Assembly: GCA_963705495.1 (NCBI GenBank)
Contig: CAVPJQ010000017.1
Coordinates: 15,760 to 79,759 of the forward strand
DNA length: 64,000 bases
DNA from: DATBVX01 sp963705495
GTDB lineage: Bacteria; Pseudomonadota; Gammaproteobacteria; Steroidobacterales; Steroidobacteraceae
Reading direction: 5' to 3'
In this document: one piece after another, positions 15,016 to 23,540 of the stretch
Numbering within the stretch: position 1 is the first letter of the stretch
Layout: every line of letters starts with the position of its first letter
Notes under the pieces: generated by a model
Told to the model about the DNA's origin: nothing
The model's input: only the letters and a program-made list of their open reading frames with translations
Database searches by the model: none
Translations under genes and position numbers: made by a program

Positions 15016-17388
15016 TCAGCCGGTGTTGCCCGCGACCCGCACCTTGAGCTGTTCCCACTGACGATGGTTGTCCGCGTCGATGCGCGCGAGCCAGGATTTG
15101 AACCGCGGATCGCTCCGTAGCGCCCCCAGTCTGGGATCCACGCTGACTGGATAGGGGCAGTAGTTCGTTACCAGCCAGAATGAGCCGCCCCAGGTGGTTC
15201 TGAATCCCTGTGCGTAGGCCTCATCGAGCGCGCGCATCGCAAGATCCAGCTCTCCACTCAAAGCATGGGTTGCACCACGAAAGTACAGCGTCAACGGCAG
15301 GCGAGGCGCTTTCGGCCCGTCTAGGAACGCCGCGAGCCGTTGCAGGAGATTGCGCGCCTTTGCGGATTCACCAACCTGCAGCCACGCCGTCGCAAGGTCG
15401 AGCGCTGGAGCGACGTCAAATGAATTGATCGGCTCTTCACCTGTCAGCAGCCCGGGCATCCGCTGCGCCAGAATAGCCACGGTGCGCCGCGGTTTGCCGG
15501 CTATCAGAGCAAAGTGGGCAGCCGGCAACGATAGAAAAGTAAGTTCCTCGTGGGACTTCAGTCCACGCTCGAGCGTTTCGGATGCCTCGGCATATCGCGC
15601 GCTCATGCTTAGACTTGCGGCTGCGCCGAGAGGCGCGAACGGATTTGCGGCGCCGAACTGTCGCAGGACGGATTCAGCAGCAGTGCTGTCGCCGAAATCC
15701 ATGTACAGACTCCATAGATAGAACAGGTCCGGTGGATTGGGAGCGACGCGGGCCACTTCGCGCCAAGCGGTGGCGGCTGCATCGAGATGCCCGGAGAACC
15801 AATGGATGATGGCGATCTGGCTCAGAGCGCCTTCAGAAGCGCCGGGGTAATTCTCGATCAGGTCCTCGAAACGCCGACGGGCTTCATCGTACTGGCCCCG
15901 GGCGCGAAGAATGATCGCTGCCTGAAACTGCGCACGATTCAACAGAGGGTCGATCTCCAGAGCGCGTTGGTACAGGCGCTGAGAGAGATCCAGATCGTCC
16001 CATCGATTGGCATAGCCGAAGATGTGATACGCGAGAGCGTTGGTGGGGTCGGCGTCCAACGCACGGTGAAAATCCATCGTCGCCCGGACGTTTGCCTGCG
16101 TGTCGCCGTGCCCCTCGTAGCGGAGGCGCTCGAATACCGCGCGCGCCAGGTAGCTCTCGCTCGATTGTGGATCCAGTGCGATTGCACGCTCTGCAGCACT
16201 CTGCCCGAGTCGCGTCACTTCTCCGATATCCGGGTCCTGAGGCGAGTTCCACAGGAGTCCCGCATATGTCGTGGCGAGTCCCGAATACGCCGCCGCAAAC
16301 TGCGGGTCACGTGCGATCGCCCGTTCGAAGAGCTCTTTGGCCAGGCGCAAATCGTCCGGCTTGCGTTGTAGCAAGCGGGCACGGCCGGCGAGATAGAACT
16401 CGTACGCTTGCGCATCTCGCGTTCTCGTCCGAGCCAAACGCAATTCATCGGCGCTGGCAAGTTTTATCTGCAATGCAGCGGCCACTGCACGTGCGATCTC
16501 TTCTTCCGTGGCGAAGACGTCGGTCAGGTCCCGATCGTAGGTATGCGACCAGAGGTGATAGCCCGCGTTGGCATCAATGAGTTGTACCGTGATACGCACC
16601 CGCGAACCGTCACGCCGTACGCTGCCCTCGAGCAGATGGTTGACTTTGAGCGCCTGCGCAATCACGGCGGGCCGTTCGTTCCTGCCCTTGTAGTAGAACG
16701 AGGAAGTCCGGCCGGCTACTTTCAGTCCACGGATGCCGCTGAGCGTGTTGAGCAACTCCTCAGACAGTCCGTCGGCGAGGGGCTCGTTCTGCGCATCGGA
16801 GGTCATGTTCACGAACGGCAGGACTGCGATAGAGGCCTCGCGTGCCGACGTGCGTGAGGCTTGCGTGGTGCGTGGCGATTGCTCAGCCGACCGACCGATG
16901 CTCCATATCCAACCCACCGCACCACCGACCGCTACGAGCGCGAGCCCGATGAAGGTGGCAAGCGTCGCCGCGCGTGCCCGCGACATGCGCGGCGTCGATC
17001 CGTTGCCCTGCTCGTGCCGCGCCGGCGTCAAATCGGAACTCACCGGCTGCGCAGCGGTAGCACTCTCGAGGGCAGTTGCCTTGGCGATCAGGCGATACCC
17101 GATCTTGGGCAGCGTCTGGATGAAGCGTGGTGTGCGCGCGTCATCTCCCAGGCTGCTGCGCAGAAGGGAAATGCAGCGTGACAGAACTTCATCACCGACT
17201 ACGCGACCCAGCCACACCTCGCGCACGAAGTCATCGCGCGTCACGACGCGGTCCGAGTGAGTCGCAAGGCAAACGAGCACCGCCATCGTTTTCGGCTCGA
17301 GGCGAATGCGGCGCGCGCCGTCACTGATCAGGCACTGTCTCGGAGAGACGTCCCAGTTGATCAGCCGGAATCCGGAATCCAAGTCCAT
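15016..17388 (-). CDS. CadC-like winged-helix regulator with membrane segment and TPR domain
   Basis: About 790 residues from the ATG at 17388, which follows a GGGACGG stretch. Order: an OmpR/PhoB-type winged helix (about 1-100, with ending FIQTLPKIGYRLIAKA), a single transmembrane helix (about 140-160, LATFIGLALVAVGGAVGWIW), a FlgO/TolB-N-like domain (ASIAVLPFVNMTSD, LSEELLNTLSGI), then TPR-type repeats to the C-terminus. This one-component design binds DNA from the membrane and senses something through the periplasmic part. It lies directly upstream of the TonB receptor on the same strand, its most likely target. A paralogue of the same architecture is at 26615-28984. Confidence 0.88.
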   Translation of the reverse strand: MDLDSGFRLINWDVSPRQCLISDGARRIRLEPKTMAVLVCLATHSDRVVTRDDFVREVWLGRVVGDEVLSRCISLLRSSLGDDARTPRFIQTLPKIGYRLIAKATALESATAAQPVSSDLTPARHEQGNGSTPRMSRARAATLATFIGLALVAVGGAVGWIWSIGRSAEQSPRTTQASRTSAREASIAVLPFVNMTSDAQNEPLADGLSEELLNTLSGIRGLKVAGRTSSFYYKGRNERPAVIAQALKVNHLLEGSVRRDGSRVRITVQLIDANAGYHLWSHTYDRDLTDVFATEEEIARAVAAALQIKLASADELRLARTRTRDAQAYEFYLAGRARLLQRKPDDLRLAKELFERAIARDPQFAAAYSGLATTYAGLLWNSPQDPDIGEVTRLGQSAAERAIALDPQSSESYLARAVFERLRYEGHGDTQANVRATMDFHRALDADPTNALAYHIFGYANRWDDLDLSQRLYQRALEIDPLLNRAQFQAAIILRARGQYDEARRRFEDLIENYPGASEGALSQIAIIHWFSGHLDAAATAWREVARVAPNPPDLFYLWSLYMDFGDSTAAESVLRQFGAANPFAPLGAAASLSMSARYAEASETLERGLKSHEELTFLSLPAAHFALIAGKPRRTVAILAQRMPGLLTGEEPINSFDVAPALDLATAWLQVGESAKARNLLQRLAAFLDGPKAPRLPLTLYFRGATHALSGELDLAMRALDEAYAQGFRTTWGGSFWLVTNYCPYPVSVDPRLGALRSDPRFKSWLARIDADNHRQWEQLKVRVAGNTG

Positions 17389-17691
17389 CCCGTCCGTCCC
17401 CGCGTGCGGCTCGCGCACGAGGTGAAGAATAGCACCGCTGCGGCGTTGACCCGCTTGTCGTTCGGCACCAGACCCGCAGGTGTTTCCCGCAGCTGGCCGG
17501 CCCTAAGAAAACCTAAGACCAAATGAGCCAAAGATAAGCCGCCTTCCAAGATTCGCCGGCCGAAAGGGAGGAGTGTTGCGCTCAGCAGACGGCAAGAGGG
17601 CGACGAGTCGTGCGACGCACAATCTTTCGGAATGCTGTGTCCTCGCCTCGCTGATGGTGACTTCAAGACACTTGGCTGTGGGAGATGCGTG

Positions 17692-18558
17692 ATGAACAGG
17701 AAATCGATTGTTAACGCAGCATTGGTCTCATTCGTTTTGTGCACTGTTCTTGGCGGCGCGGCAGCGGCGCCACCCCAGAACTTCATCTCGTTTGACTTTC
17801 CGGGAGCGATTGAAACCGCTGCCTTCGGAATCAACGAGCGTGGCGACATCGTCGGTGTCTACGACGATGCAGATGAGAATCGTCACGGCTTCCTGCGCAG
17901 AAATGGGCAGCTCACCGCGATTGACGTCCCCGGCGCAACCTTTACGGCACCGCGAGGCATCAACAACCTTGGAGATATTGCAGGGCGATACCTGGATGTG
18001 AACGGAACGTCGCACGGCTTTCTCATGCACGGTCACAAGTTCACGAGCATCGATTTCCCGGGCGCCGTCGATACGCGGATCCGCTGGGTCGATGATCTGC
18101 GGCGAATCGTTGGCAATTACCGTATGGCCGACGATGTCGAGCACGGATTCCTGCTCGACAAGCGCGGGTTTCATACCATCGACTTCCCGGATTCTCTGAG
18201 TACGGATGTCTGGCAGATCGATGATCTGGGTCGGATGGTCGGAGACTACACCGGGGCCGACGAGCTGGTGCACGGTTATGTGCTGAAGAATGGCGTCTTC
18301 ACGACTCTCGACTTTCCGGGAGCGCTGCAGACGTCACTGCGCGGCATCAACCTGCTTGGCGAGATGGTCGGAGTCTGGGTTGACGGGGCAGATACCGATC
18401 ATGGGGCGCTATTCACTCGGCGCGGCGCCAGCAGCGTCGATGTGCCAGGCTCAACCTTCACTGACGCATTTTCAATCAATACCCTCGGCGATATCGCAGG
18501 GGGCTACTCCGATGCGGAAGGAGTTGGGCACGCGTTCCTGTTGAAGCACTCGCGATGA
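17692..18558 (+). CDS. Secreted HAF-repeat protein
   Basis: A 288-residue protein. The ATG at 17692 starts a Sec signal peptide ending GGAAAA. The mature chain is a series of about six repeats of roughly 42 residues. Each has a F-D-F/V-P-G-A motif, a GIN-x-x-G-x-I/M-V/A-G sequence, then HGF/HGA and a new strand. This is the pattern of the extracellular HAF family, probably a beta-propeller. No enzymatic residues are evident; the function of the family is not established. Its stop overlaps the start of the Kelch-repeat lipoprotein by four bases (ATGA), so the two beta-propeller proteins are translationally coupled. Confidence 0.75.
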   Translation: MNRKSIVNAALVSFVLCTVLGGAAAAPPQNFISFDFPGAIETAAFGINERGDIVGVYDDADENRHGFLRRNGQLTAIDVPGATFTAPRGINNLGDIAGRYLDVNGTSHGFLMHGHKFTSIDFPGAVDTRIRWVDDLRRIVGNYRMADDVEHGFLLDKRGFHTIDFPDSLSTDVWQIDDLGRMVGDYTGADELVHGYVLKNGVFTTLDFPGALQTSLRGINLLGEMVGVWVDGADTDHGALFTRRGASSVDVPGSTFTDAFSINTLGDIAGGYSDAEGVGHAFLLKHSR

Positions 18559-20132
18559 TATCGACCACTCTGGAGTCATCGACGATCATCAGCACGAGAT
18601 CTGGCGAAGGGCTGATACGTCGATCATTGGCCGGCTGCATGGTGCTGGCTGTGGCAATCGCATGCGTACTGCTCGATGGCTGTGGTACGGATTCCGGCGC
18701 CGAGCCACAGACGCCCCCCGCGCCGCCGCCTCCACCGACCATGCGTGGCCTATGGATAGGTTCGATCTCGCCTACGAGCGTGACCGCGGGCAGCGCTGAC
18801 CTTGAGCTGCTGGTTGCCGGAACGCACTTCGACAACGAGGGCGTGGTGCGCAGCGAAGTCATCTGGTCAGCGAATGGTGAGGACACAGCGCTGGCCATCA
18901 CTCGCGATAGCGATACCGAATTGAGGGCGACAGTTCCTGCGACGTTGGTGAGAAGCGCCGGCACAGCAGAGGTGCGGGTCGAAAACCTCGATCATGTCGA
19001 GGGCACCATCTCCGAGCGGTCACGCCCGCTTGTTTTTGTAGTCAGCGGGCTCACGCCTTTGGCAGCCGTGCCCACGGCCTCCATGAGAACAGCGCGTAGC
19101 CGTCACACGGCGACGCTGCTGATGGACGGGCAAGTGCTCGTATTGGGCGGAGGTGCGAGCGCCGAAGTATTCGATCCTGCAGATGCCAACTTCGTGCCGA
19201 CCGGCGACATGACCACCTCACGCTATGGACCGACGGCCACGCGATTGGCGAACGGCAAGGTGCTGGTCGCCGGAGGGTACGGGCCTGATTCGGGTGCAGG
19301 CGGCGGCTTGCCCCTCCTGAGAAGCGCAGAACTCTACGATCGTGGTTCGGGCACCTTCAGCACCGTCGGGAGCATGCATGAGGCTCGCATCGGACATTCC
19401 GCGACTTTGTTAGCGGATGGCAGAGTCCTGGTTGCCGGAGGGATTGGAGATGCAGGCGGCGGGGCAGCGATTTCCAGCGCGGAGATCTTTGATCCCGACA
19501 CAGCCACCTTTTCAGTCGTGGATCAAATGAAATCCGCCCGCGCTGATCTTGCGGCCGCCCTGCTGCCTGGCGGTGAAGTCGTAATGATTGGGGGCTGGAA
19601 CGGTCACGCCCCTGACTCCCTTGACGATCCGCCGTGGGATCCACTCTTTGCGGAATTGTTTGATCCGTCTACAGCGCAGTTCAGTGTGAAAAGCACCATG
19701 AGTACTCCGCGCGATCACCCGACGGCAGTCACACTGCGCGGTGGACAAGTGCTGGTCATCGGAGGCTTTGTGGATGGCCTGCAGAACATCCACGATCTGC
19801 CGAATGATCCTGCATACGTAGAGACGTACGATGGCGTCTCGAACGCGTTTACTCCCCTGGAGACCCCGGCGATAGCGAGACGCCACTTCACGTCAACCGT
19901 ATTGAATACCGGCATGGTGTTCATCGCCGGTGGTGACAATCTTGACCGCGCCGTCGACACCGTTGAACTCCTCGACCCCGCATCGGGTGGTTTGATCTAC
20001 GTCGGCCGACTGGCTATGGCGCGCGCGTATCACACTGCGACGCTCCTCAACGACGGTCGGGTACTCGTGACTGGCGGCATCGACGCCGACGGGAATGACC
20101 TCGCAACCGCGGAGCTCTGGGATCCCCACTGA
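18555..20132 (+). CDS. Kelch-repeat lipoprotein with an IPT/TIG-like domain
   Basis: A 525-residue protein. A long N-terminal segment ends in the lipobox LLDGC near residue 43. A Pro-rich linker and an Ig-like IPT/TIG domain follow (about residues 63-150, ISPTSVTAGSADLELLVAG). Six or so Kelch repeats come next, each with HTATLLxDGxVLVxGG, AELYD or AEIFDP and SM motifs. It is expected on the outer-membrane surface or in the periplasm as a binding beta-propeller. Galactose-oxidase-like copper ligands are not evident. It overlaps the HAF-repeat gene by four bases. The ligand is unknown. Confidence 0.8.
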   Translation: MISTTLESSTIISTRSGEGLIRRSLAGCMVLAVAIACVLLDGCGTDSGAEPQTPPAPPPPPTMRGLWIGSISPTSVTAGSADLELLVAGTHFDNEGVVRSEVIWSANGEDTALAITRDSDTELRATVPATLVRSAGTAEVRVENLDHVEGTISERSRPLVFVVSGLTPLAAVPTASMRTARSRHTATLLMDGQVLVLGGGASAEVFDPADANFVPTGDMTTSRYGPTATRLANGKVLVAGGYGPDSGAGGGLPLLRSAELYDRGSGTFSTVGSMHEARIGHSATLLADGRVLVAGGIGDAGGGAAISSAEIFDPDTATFSVVDQMKSARADLAAALLPGGEVVMIGGWNGHAPDSLDDPPWDPLFAELFDPSTAQFSVKSTMSTPRDHPTAVTLRGGQVLVIGGFVDGLQNIHDLPNDPAYVETYDGVSNAFTPLETPAIARRHFTSTVLNTGMVFIAGGDNLDRAVDTVELLDPASGGLIYVGRLAMARAYHTATLLNDGRVLVTGGIDADGNDLATAELWDPH

Positions 20133-20169
20133 CCTCGAAAACGGCCCGTGCTCGAGTCCGCGCGGCGCG

Positions 20170-20538
20170 CTATTTCGGCTTCAGCTGATGCAGCAAGATC
20201 GAATTGCCCTCGGAGTCGAGGCACACGGCCATCCGGCAGACGGGGCTGTGGATCACATCGCTCTTGAAGGTGACGCCCTTGCCCTTGAGGTCGGTCATGA
20301 GCTTGTCGAGATCCTCGACTTCGAACGCGATCGTTCCGCCCGCCTTATCGCTCGGCGTATCGGGGATGAAGTTGGTGAGACCGAGGCAGCCCCCGCCCGG
20401 CAGGTCATATTCGATCCAGTACTTGTCGCCCTGGTTGCCCATCGAGCCGCGCTTGAGGCCGAGCGTTTCCTCGTAGAACTTGCGCGCCCGAGCCACGTCC
20501 GTGATCGGGTACATCGTGAATGCGACTTTCTTGAACAT
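20170..20538 (-). CDS. VOC-family (glyoxalase/dioxygenase fold) protein
   Basis: A 122-residue protein. The ATG at 20538 has a strong AAGGAGG ribosome site; a longer upstream frame is not needed. The sequence runs FKKVAFTMYPITDVARARKF..YEETLGL, GGGCLGLTNF and TIAFEVEDLDKLM to DSEGNSILLHQLK, a single vicinal-oxygen-chelate unit of two beta-alpha-beta-beta-beta modules. These proteins work as dimers in metal-dependent isomerase, lyase or antibiotic-binding roles. The reaction cannot be assigned. Confidence 0.85.
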   Translation of the reverse strand: MFKKVAFTMYPITDVARARKFYEETLGLKRGSMGNQGDKYWIEYDLPGGGCLGLTNFIPDTPSDKAGGTIAFEVEDLDKLMTDLKGKGVTFKSDVIHSPVCRMAVCLDSEGNSILLHQLKPK

Positions 20539-20606
20539 CGGAGACCTCCTTCTCACCTTCGGACGGGGCACGCGTGGGCGATCCTACACGCCCTACCCTG
20601 GCAATT

Positions 20607-21485
20607 TCATGTCACCAGGAACTCCTCGATCAGGCGCGCCACTTCTTCGGGTCGTTCGTGATGCAGCATATGGCCGGCACATGCAATCGTCTCGATGCGC
20701 ACGTTCCGAAACACCTCGCGCAGATGTGCGTCGGTGCCGTCGGCACCCAAGCGCGCGCGCAATTGCGATTCTGCACCCAGCAGGAACAGCACCGGCGCAT
20801 TGATGCGACGCCAGCAAGCCTCGGCCTCCTCGCGTCGATAGAGAACCGGGTTGACGAGCTTGTGGCGTGGATCACCGCGCATGCGGATCCGACCGGCGCC
20901 GTACTCGGCACCCCAGCTGCGTGCGATGAACTGTGCCCTCTCGGGATCGAGCCGGGGATTTCGCCGCATCAAAGTGCTGGCGAGCTCATCAAAAGAGGCG
21001 TAGTTGGCGAAGTCAGGTGTGCCGTGCAGGTGCTCGAGCCACTCGCGATAGCGCTCGGGTGCCTGATCGGGCGAAGTGCCTGGGAGTCCAAATCCCTCGA
21101 TGTTGACGAGGCACGCGACGCGCTCGGGGCGCACGCCGGCGTAGAGGCTCGCAACATTTCCTCCCATGCTGTGACCGACCAGGCGCGCGGGCTGAGTGGG
21201 GCTCAGGATGTCGAGCAGCGCGTCGAGATCGGCCAGGTAGTTCGGAAACCAGTAGCCGTGGGGCTCCCAGTCACTGCGCCCGAATCCGCGCCAATCGAGT
21301 GCCACGCACGATAAGTCATCCGACATGCAGTCGACGACAAACTGGAACGACGCGCCGGTATCCATCCACCCATGCAGCAGGAGCACCGGGGAATCGCTGT
21401 CCGGTCCCCAAGACGTCAGGTGATGACGCAGACCGCGAATCACGCGGATTTCATGCCGTGGGGATCGTAGTGGCTGATAACCCAT
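20607..21485 (-). CDS. Alpha/beta hydrolase
   Basis: A 292-residue cytoplasmic hydrolase. LLLHGWMDTGASF supplies the oxyanion strand, VGHSMGGNVA the nucleophilic Ser, and CAGHMLHHERPEEVA the catalytic His. A lid region lies between about residues 140 and 210. It resembles esterases and haloalkane-dehalogenase-like hydrolases; because the nucleophile is Ser, an esterase is more likely. It sits head-to-tail with the GFA-type gene upstream and the VOC gene downstream. Confidence 0.85.
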   Translation of the reverse strand: MGYQPLRSPRHEIRVIRGLRHHLTSWGPDSDSPVLLLHGWMDTGASFQFVVDCMSDDLSCVALDWRGFGRSDWEPHGYWFPNYLADLDALLDILSPTQPARLVGHSMGGNVASLYAGVRPERVACLVNIEGFGLPGTSPDQAPERYREWLEHLHGTPDFANYASFDELASTLMRRNPRLDPERAQFIARSWGAEYGAGRIRMRGDPRHKLVNPVLYRREEAEACWRRINAPVLFLLGAESQLRARLGADGTDAHLREVFRNVRIETIACAGHMLHHERPEEVARLIEEFLVT

Positions 21486-21518
21486 GTTTGGCGAACGTCC
21501 GCTACCGCAGGTTCGACG

Positions 21519-21905
21519 CTAGGCCACGCCGTGAGGCCGCCGGTTCACGTACCGCGCCTTCCACTTACCGGCGCCATCGAGCAGCCGGATGCGCGTTCTT
21601 CCGAGCACGCCGGGCTCGAAGTTTCGCCAGTTGACGCCGACGTAACTGCCCTTCTTCCGGTAAACCGGCTCCCAGTGCGTGATGCACCCGCAGGTGCTGC
21701 ACCTGACGAACCTGAGTGCCTTCCCGCCCCACGAGTATCCGCTCTTGGTGCCCGATGCCCCGACTACACGCACGGCGGATGCCTTGTAATACGCCCATAA
21801 CGTGCCGTAGCGGCGACAGATGGAGCAGTTGCAACACGTGAGAGTGCGGGGCTTGCGAGGCACTTCGATTCGAAGCGCTCCACAGTGGCAAGTGGCGGTG
21901 AGCAT
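21519..21905 (-). CDS. GFA/CENP-V-domain zinc protein
   Basis: A 128-residue protein with the full set of zinc-binding Cys motifs of the GFA family: CHCGAL near the start, CCNCSIC in the middle and CSTCGC towards the end. The family is named after a proposed glutathione-formaldehyde activity, which is doubtful for most members. It is probably a small zinc-dependent enzyme or binding protein. A terminator-like hairpin on the same strand lies 36-66 bases upstream of its start. Confidence 0.85.
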   Translation of the reverse strand: MLTATCHCGALRIEVPRKPRTLTCCNCSICRRYGTLWAYYKASAVRVVGASGTKSGYSWGGKALRFVRCSTCGCITHWEPVYRKKGSYVGVNWRNFEPGVLGRTRIRLLDGAGKWKARYVNRRPHGVA

Positions 21906-21940
21906 GCGGGTGTGCTCCTGCGTGCATCGAAATGACGGCT

Positions 21941-21971
21941 CAAAAAAGCAAAGGCCGCGTGGTGCGCGGCC
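21941..21971 (-). terminator. Rho-independent-type terminator with no gene in front of it
   Basis: Read on the minus strand, a perfect seven-base stem GGCCGCG / CGCGGCC with a five-base loop is followed by TTTGCTTTTTT. No minus-strand gene precedes it, as the next gene to the right is on the plus strand. It could end a short RNA transcribed from the 21972-22163 interval, or be a leader attenuator of the GFA gene. Confidence 0.5.
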
Positions 21972-22163
21972 CTTACTGCTCCGGTGGCGGAGTCTTCAAG
22001 CCCGACGAGCGGGAAACGCCCGGAGACTATCGAAGGACGTATGCATCGTCAACGCCGAAGCTCCGTGCTGCCGCGAGACTAATAAACGCTGCGTTTCGGG
22101 AGGAATGTCGTCATCATCAGCCTCCGCGCCAGCATCAAAACAACACCAATGGGAGTTCGATTG

Positions 22164-23474
22164 ATGAAAGCCGCCCTCCTCCTTCTCTGCACCCTGATCG
22201 CAGGCGACGCTCTCGCAGCTTCTGACGAAGTCCTCACCCGCCTACGCACCGACGTCGACACGCTCTACCCGCAGGTCGAGAGCCTCTACATCGACCTGCA
22301 CAAGAACCCCGAGCTCTCGCTGCACGAGGAGAAGACCGCCGCGAAGCTCGCCGAGCGCATGCGTAAGCTCGGCTACGAGGTGACGACCAACTTCGGTGGT
22401 CACGGCATCGTCGCGATCCTGAAGAACGGCCCGGGGCCGACGCTCATGATCCGCACCGACATGGATGCGCTGCCGGTGCTCGAGCAGACGGGCCTGCCGT
22501 ACGCGAGCAAAGTCACGACGCACGATGATTCGGGCGTCGAGGTGCCGGTGATGCACGCTTGCGGGCACGACGTGCACATGGCCACCTGGATCGGCACCGC
22601 CACGATCCTCGCCAAGTCCAAGGATCTCTGGAAGGGCACGCTGATGTTCATCGGCCAGCCCGCCGAGGAGCGCATCGTGGGCGCGAAGATGATGCTCGAG
22701 GCGGGACTCTTCCAGAAGTTTCCCAAGCCCGATGTCGCGCTCGCGATTCACGACCACGACAAGACACCAGCGGGCACGGTCGGCGTCGTGCCTGGTTACC
22801 TCATGGCCAACGCGGACGCCATCGACATCACGATCTACGGCCGGGGCGGTCACGGCGCGTATCCGCAGTCCACCGTCGATCCGATCGTGATCGCGGCGCG
22901 CACCGTCGTCGCGCTGCAGACGGTCGTAGCGCGCGAGAACAATCCACTCGACCCAGCGGTGATCACCGTGGGCTCGATTCACGGCGGCACCAAGCACAAC
23001 ATCATTCCCGACGAGGTGAAGCTGCAGCTCACCGTGCGTTCGTACAAGCCTGAAGTGCGCGAGCGACTGATCGCCGCGATAGAGCGCATCACCAAAGCGG
23101 AATCGGCCGCGGCGCTTGCGCCGAAGGAGCCGCTCGTGAAGGTGGTCGAGAGTACGAAGGCCACGTACAACGATCCCGCGCTCACCGAGCGGGTGGGCAA
23201 GGTGCTGCGTGCCGCGCTCGGTGCCGACAATGTTCTGCAACCGGCGCCCGAGATGGGCGCGGAAGATTTCAGCGAATTCGTCGGCGCGGGTGTGCCCGGG
23301 GTCTATCTCTGGGTCGGCGCGGTGGCGCCCGCCAAGATCGAGGCCGCGAAGGCTGGGGGTCCGCCACTGCCGACTACCCACTCCTCTCTCTTCGCGCCTG
23401 ATCGCGAGCCGACGTTGCGCACTGCTGTGCTTGCTGAGACGCTCGCGGCGCTGGAATTGATCAACGGCAAATAG
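22164..23474 (+). CDS. Secreted M20-family amidohydrolase/carboxypeptidase
   Basis: A 436-residue protein from the ATG at 22164, with GGGAG about nine bases upstream; ATG 22149 is less well placed. A signal peptide MKAALLLLCTLIAGDALA is followed by an M20D-type di-metal peptidase. Ligands and catalytic residues appear in IRTDMDALP, HACGHDVH (Cys133, His135, His138) and GQPAEE (Glu168, Glu169). The dimerisation domain lies about 200-310. Relatives hydrolyse N-acyl amino acids, hippurate or indole-acetyl conjugates. The MFS transporter gene starts 66 bases downstream on the same strand, so a hydrolyse-then-import pair is plausible. Confidence 0.9.
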   Translation: MKAALLLLCTLIAGDALAASDEVLTRLRTDVDTLYPQVESLYIDLHKNPELSLHEEKTAAKLAERMRKLGYEVTTNFGGHGIVAILKNGPGPTLMIRTDMDALPVLEQTGLPYASKVTTHDDSGVEVPVMHACGHDVHMATWIGTATILAKSKDLWKGTLMFIGQPAEERIVGAKMMLEAGLFQKFPKPDVALAIHDHDKTPAGTVGVVPGYLMANADAIDITIYGRGGHGAYPQSTVDPIVIAARTVVALQTVVARENNPLDPAVITVGSIHGGTKHNIIPDEVKLQLTVRSYKPEVRERLIAAIERITKAESAAALAPKEPLVKVVESTKATYNDPALTERVGKVLRAALGADNVLQPAPEMGAEDFSEFVGAGVPGVYLWVGAVAPAKIEAAKAGGPPLPTTHSSLFAPDREPTLRTAVLAETLAALELINGK

Positions 23475-23540
23475 GCGGCCAAGGTCACATCACGACTCGC
23501 GACGCAGTGACCGCCCGCGTCCAGCGGGGGAGGTTCGACG

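Noticed and set aside
21932..22225. 97-codon plus-strand frame over the orphan terminator
   Set aside because: It has no ribosome site, runs into the M20 gene in another frame, and shows no domain.
22242..23381. 379-codon minus-strand frame over the M20 hydrolase
   Set aside because: Its composition is Arg/His/Asp-rich as expected of an antisense frame in GC-rich DNA, and the plus strand has all M20 motifs.
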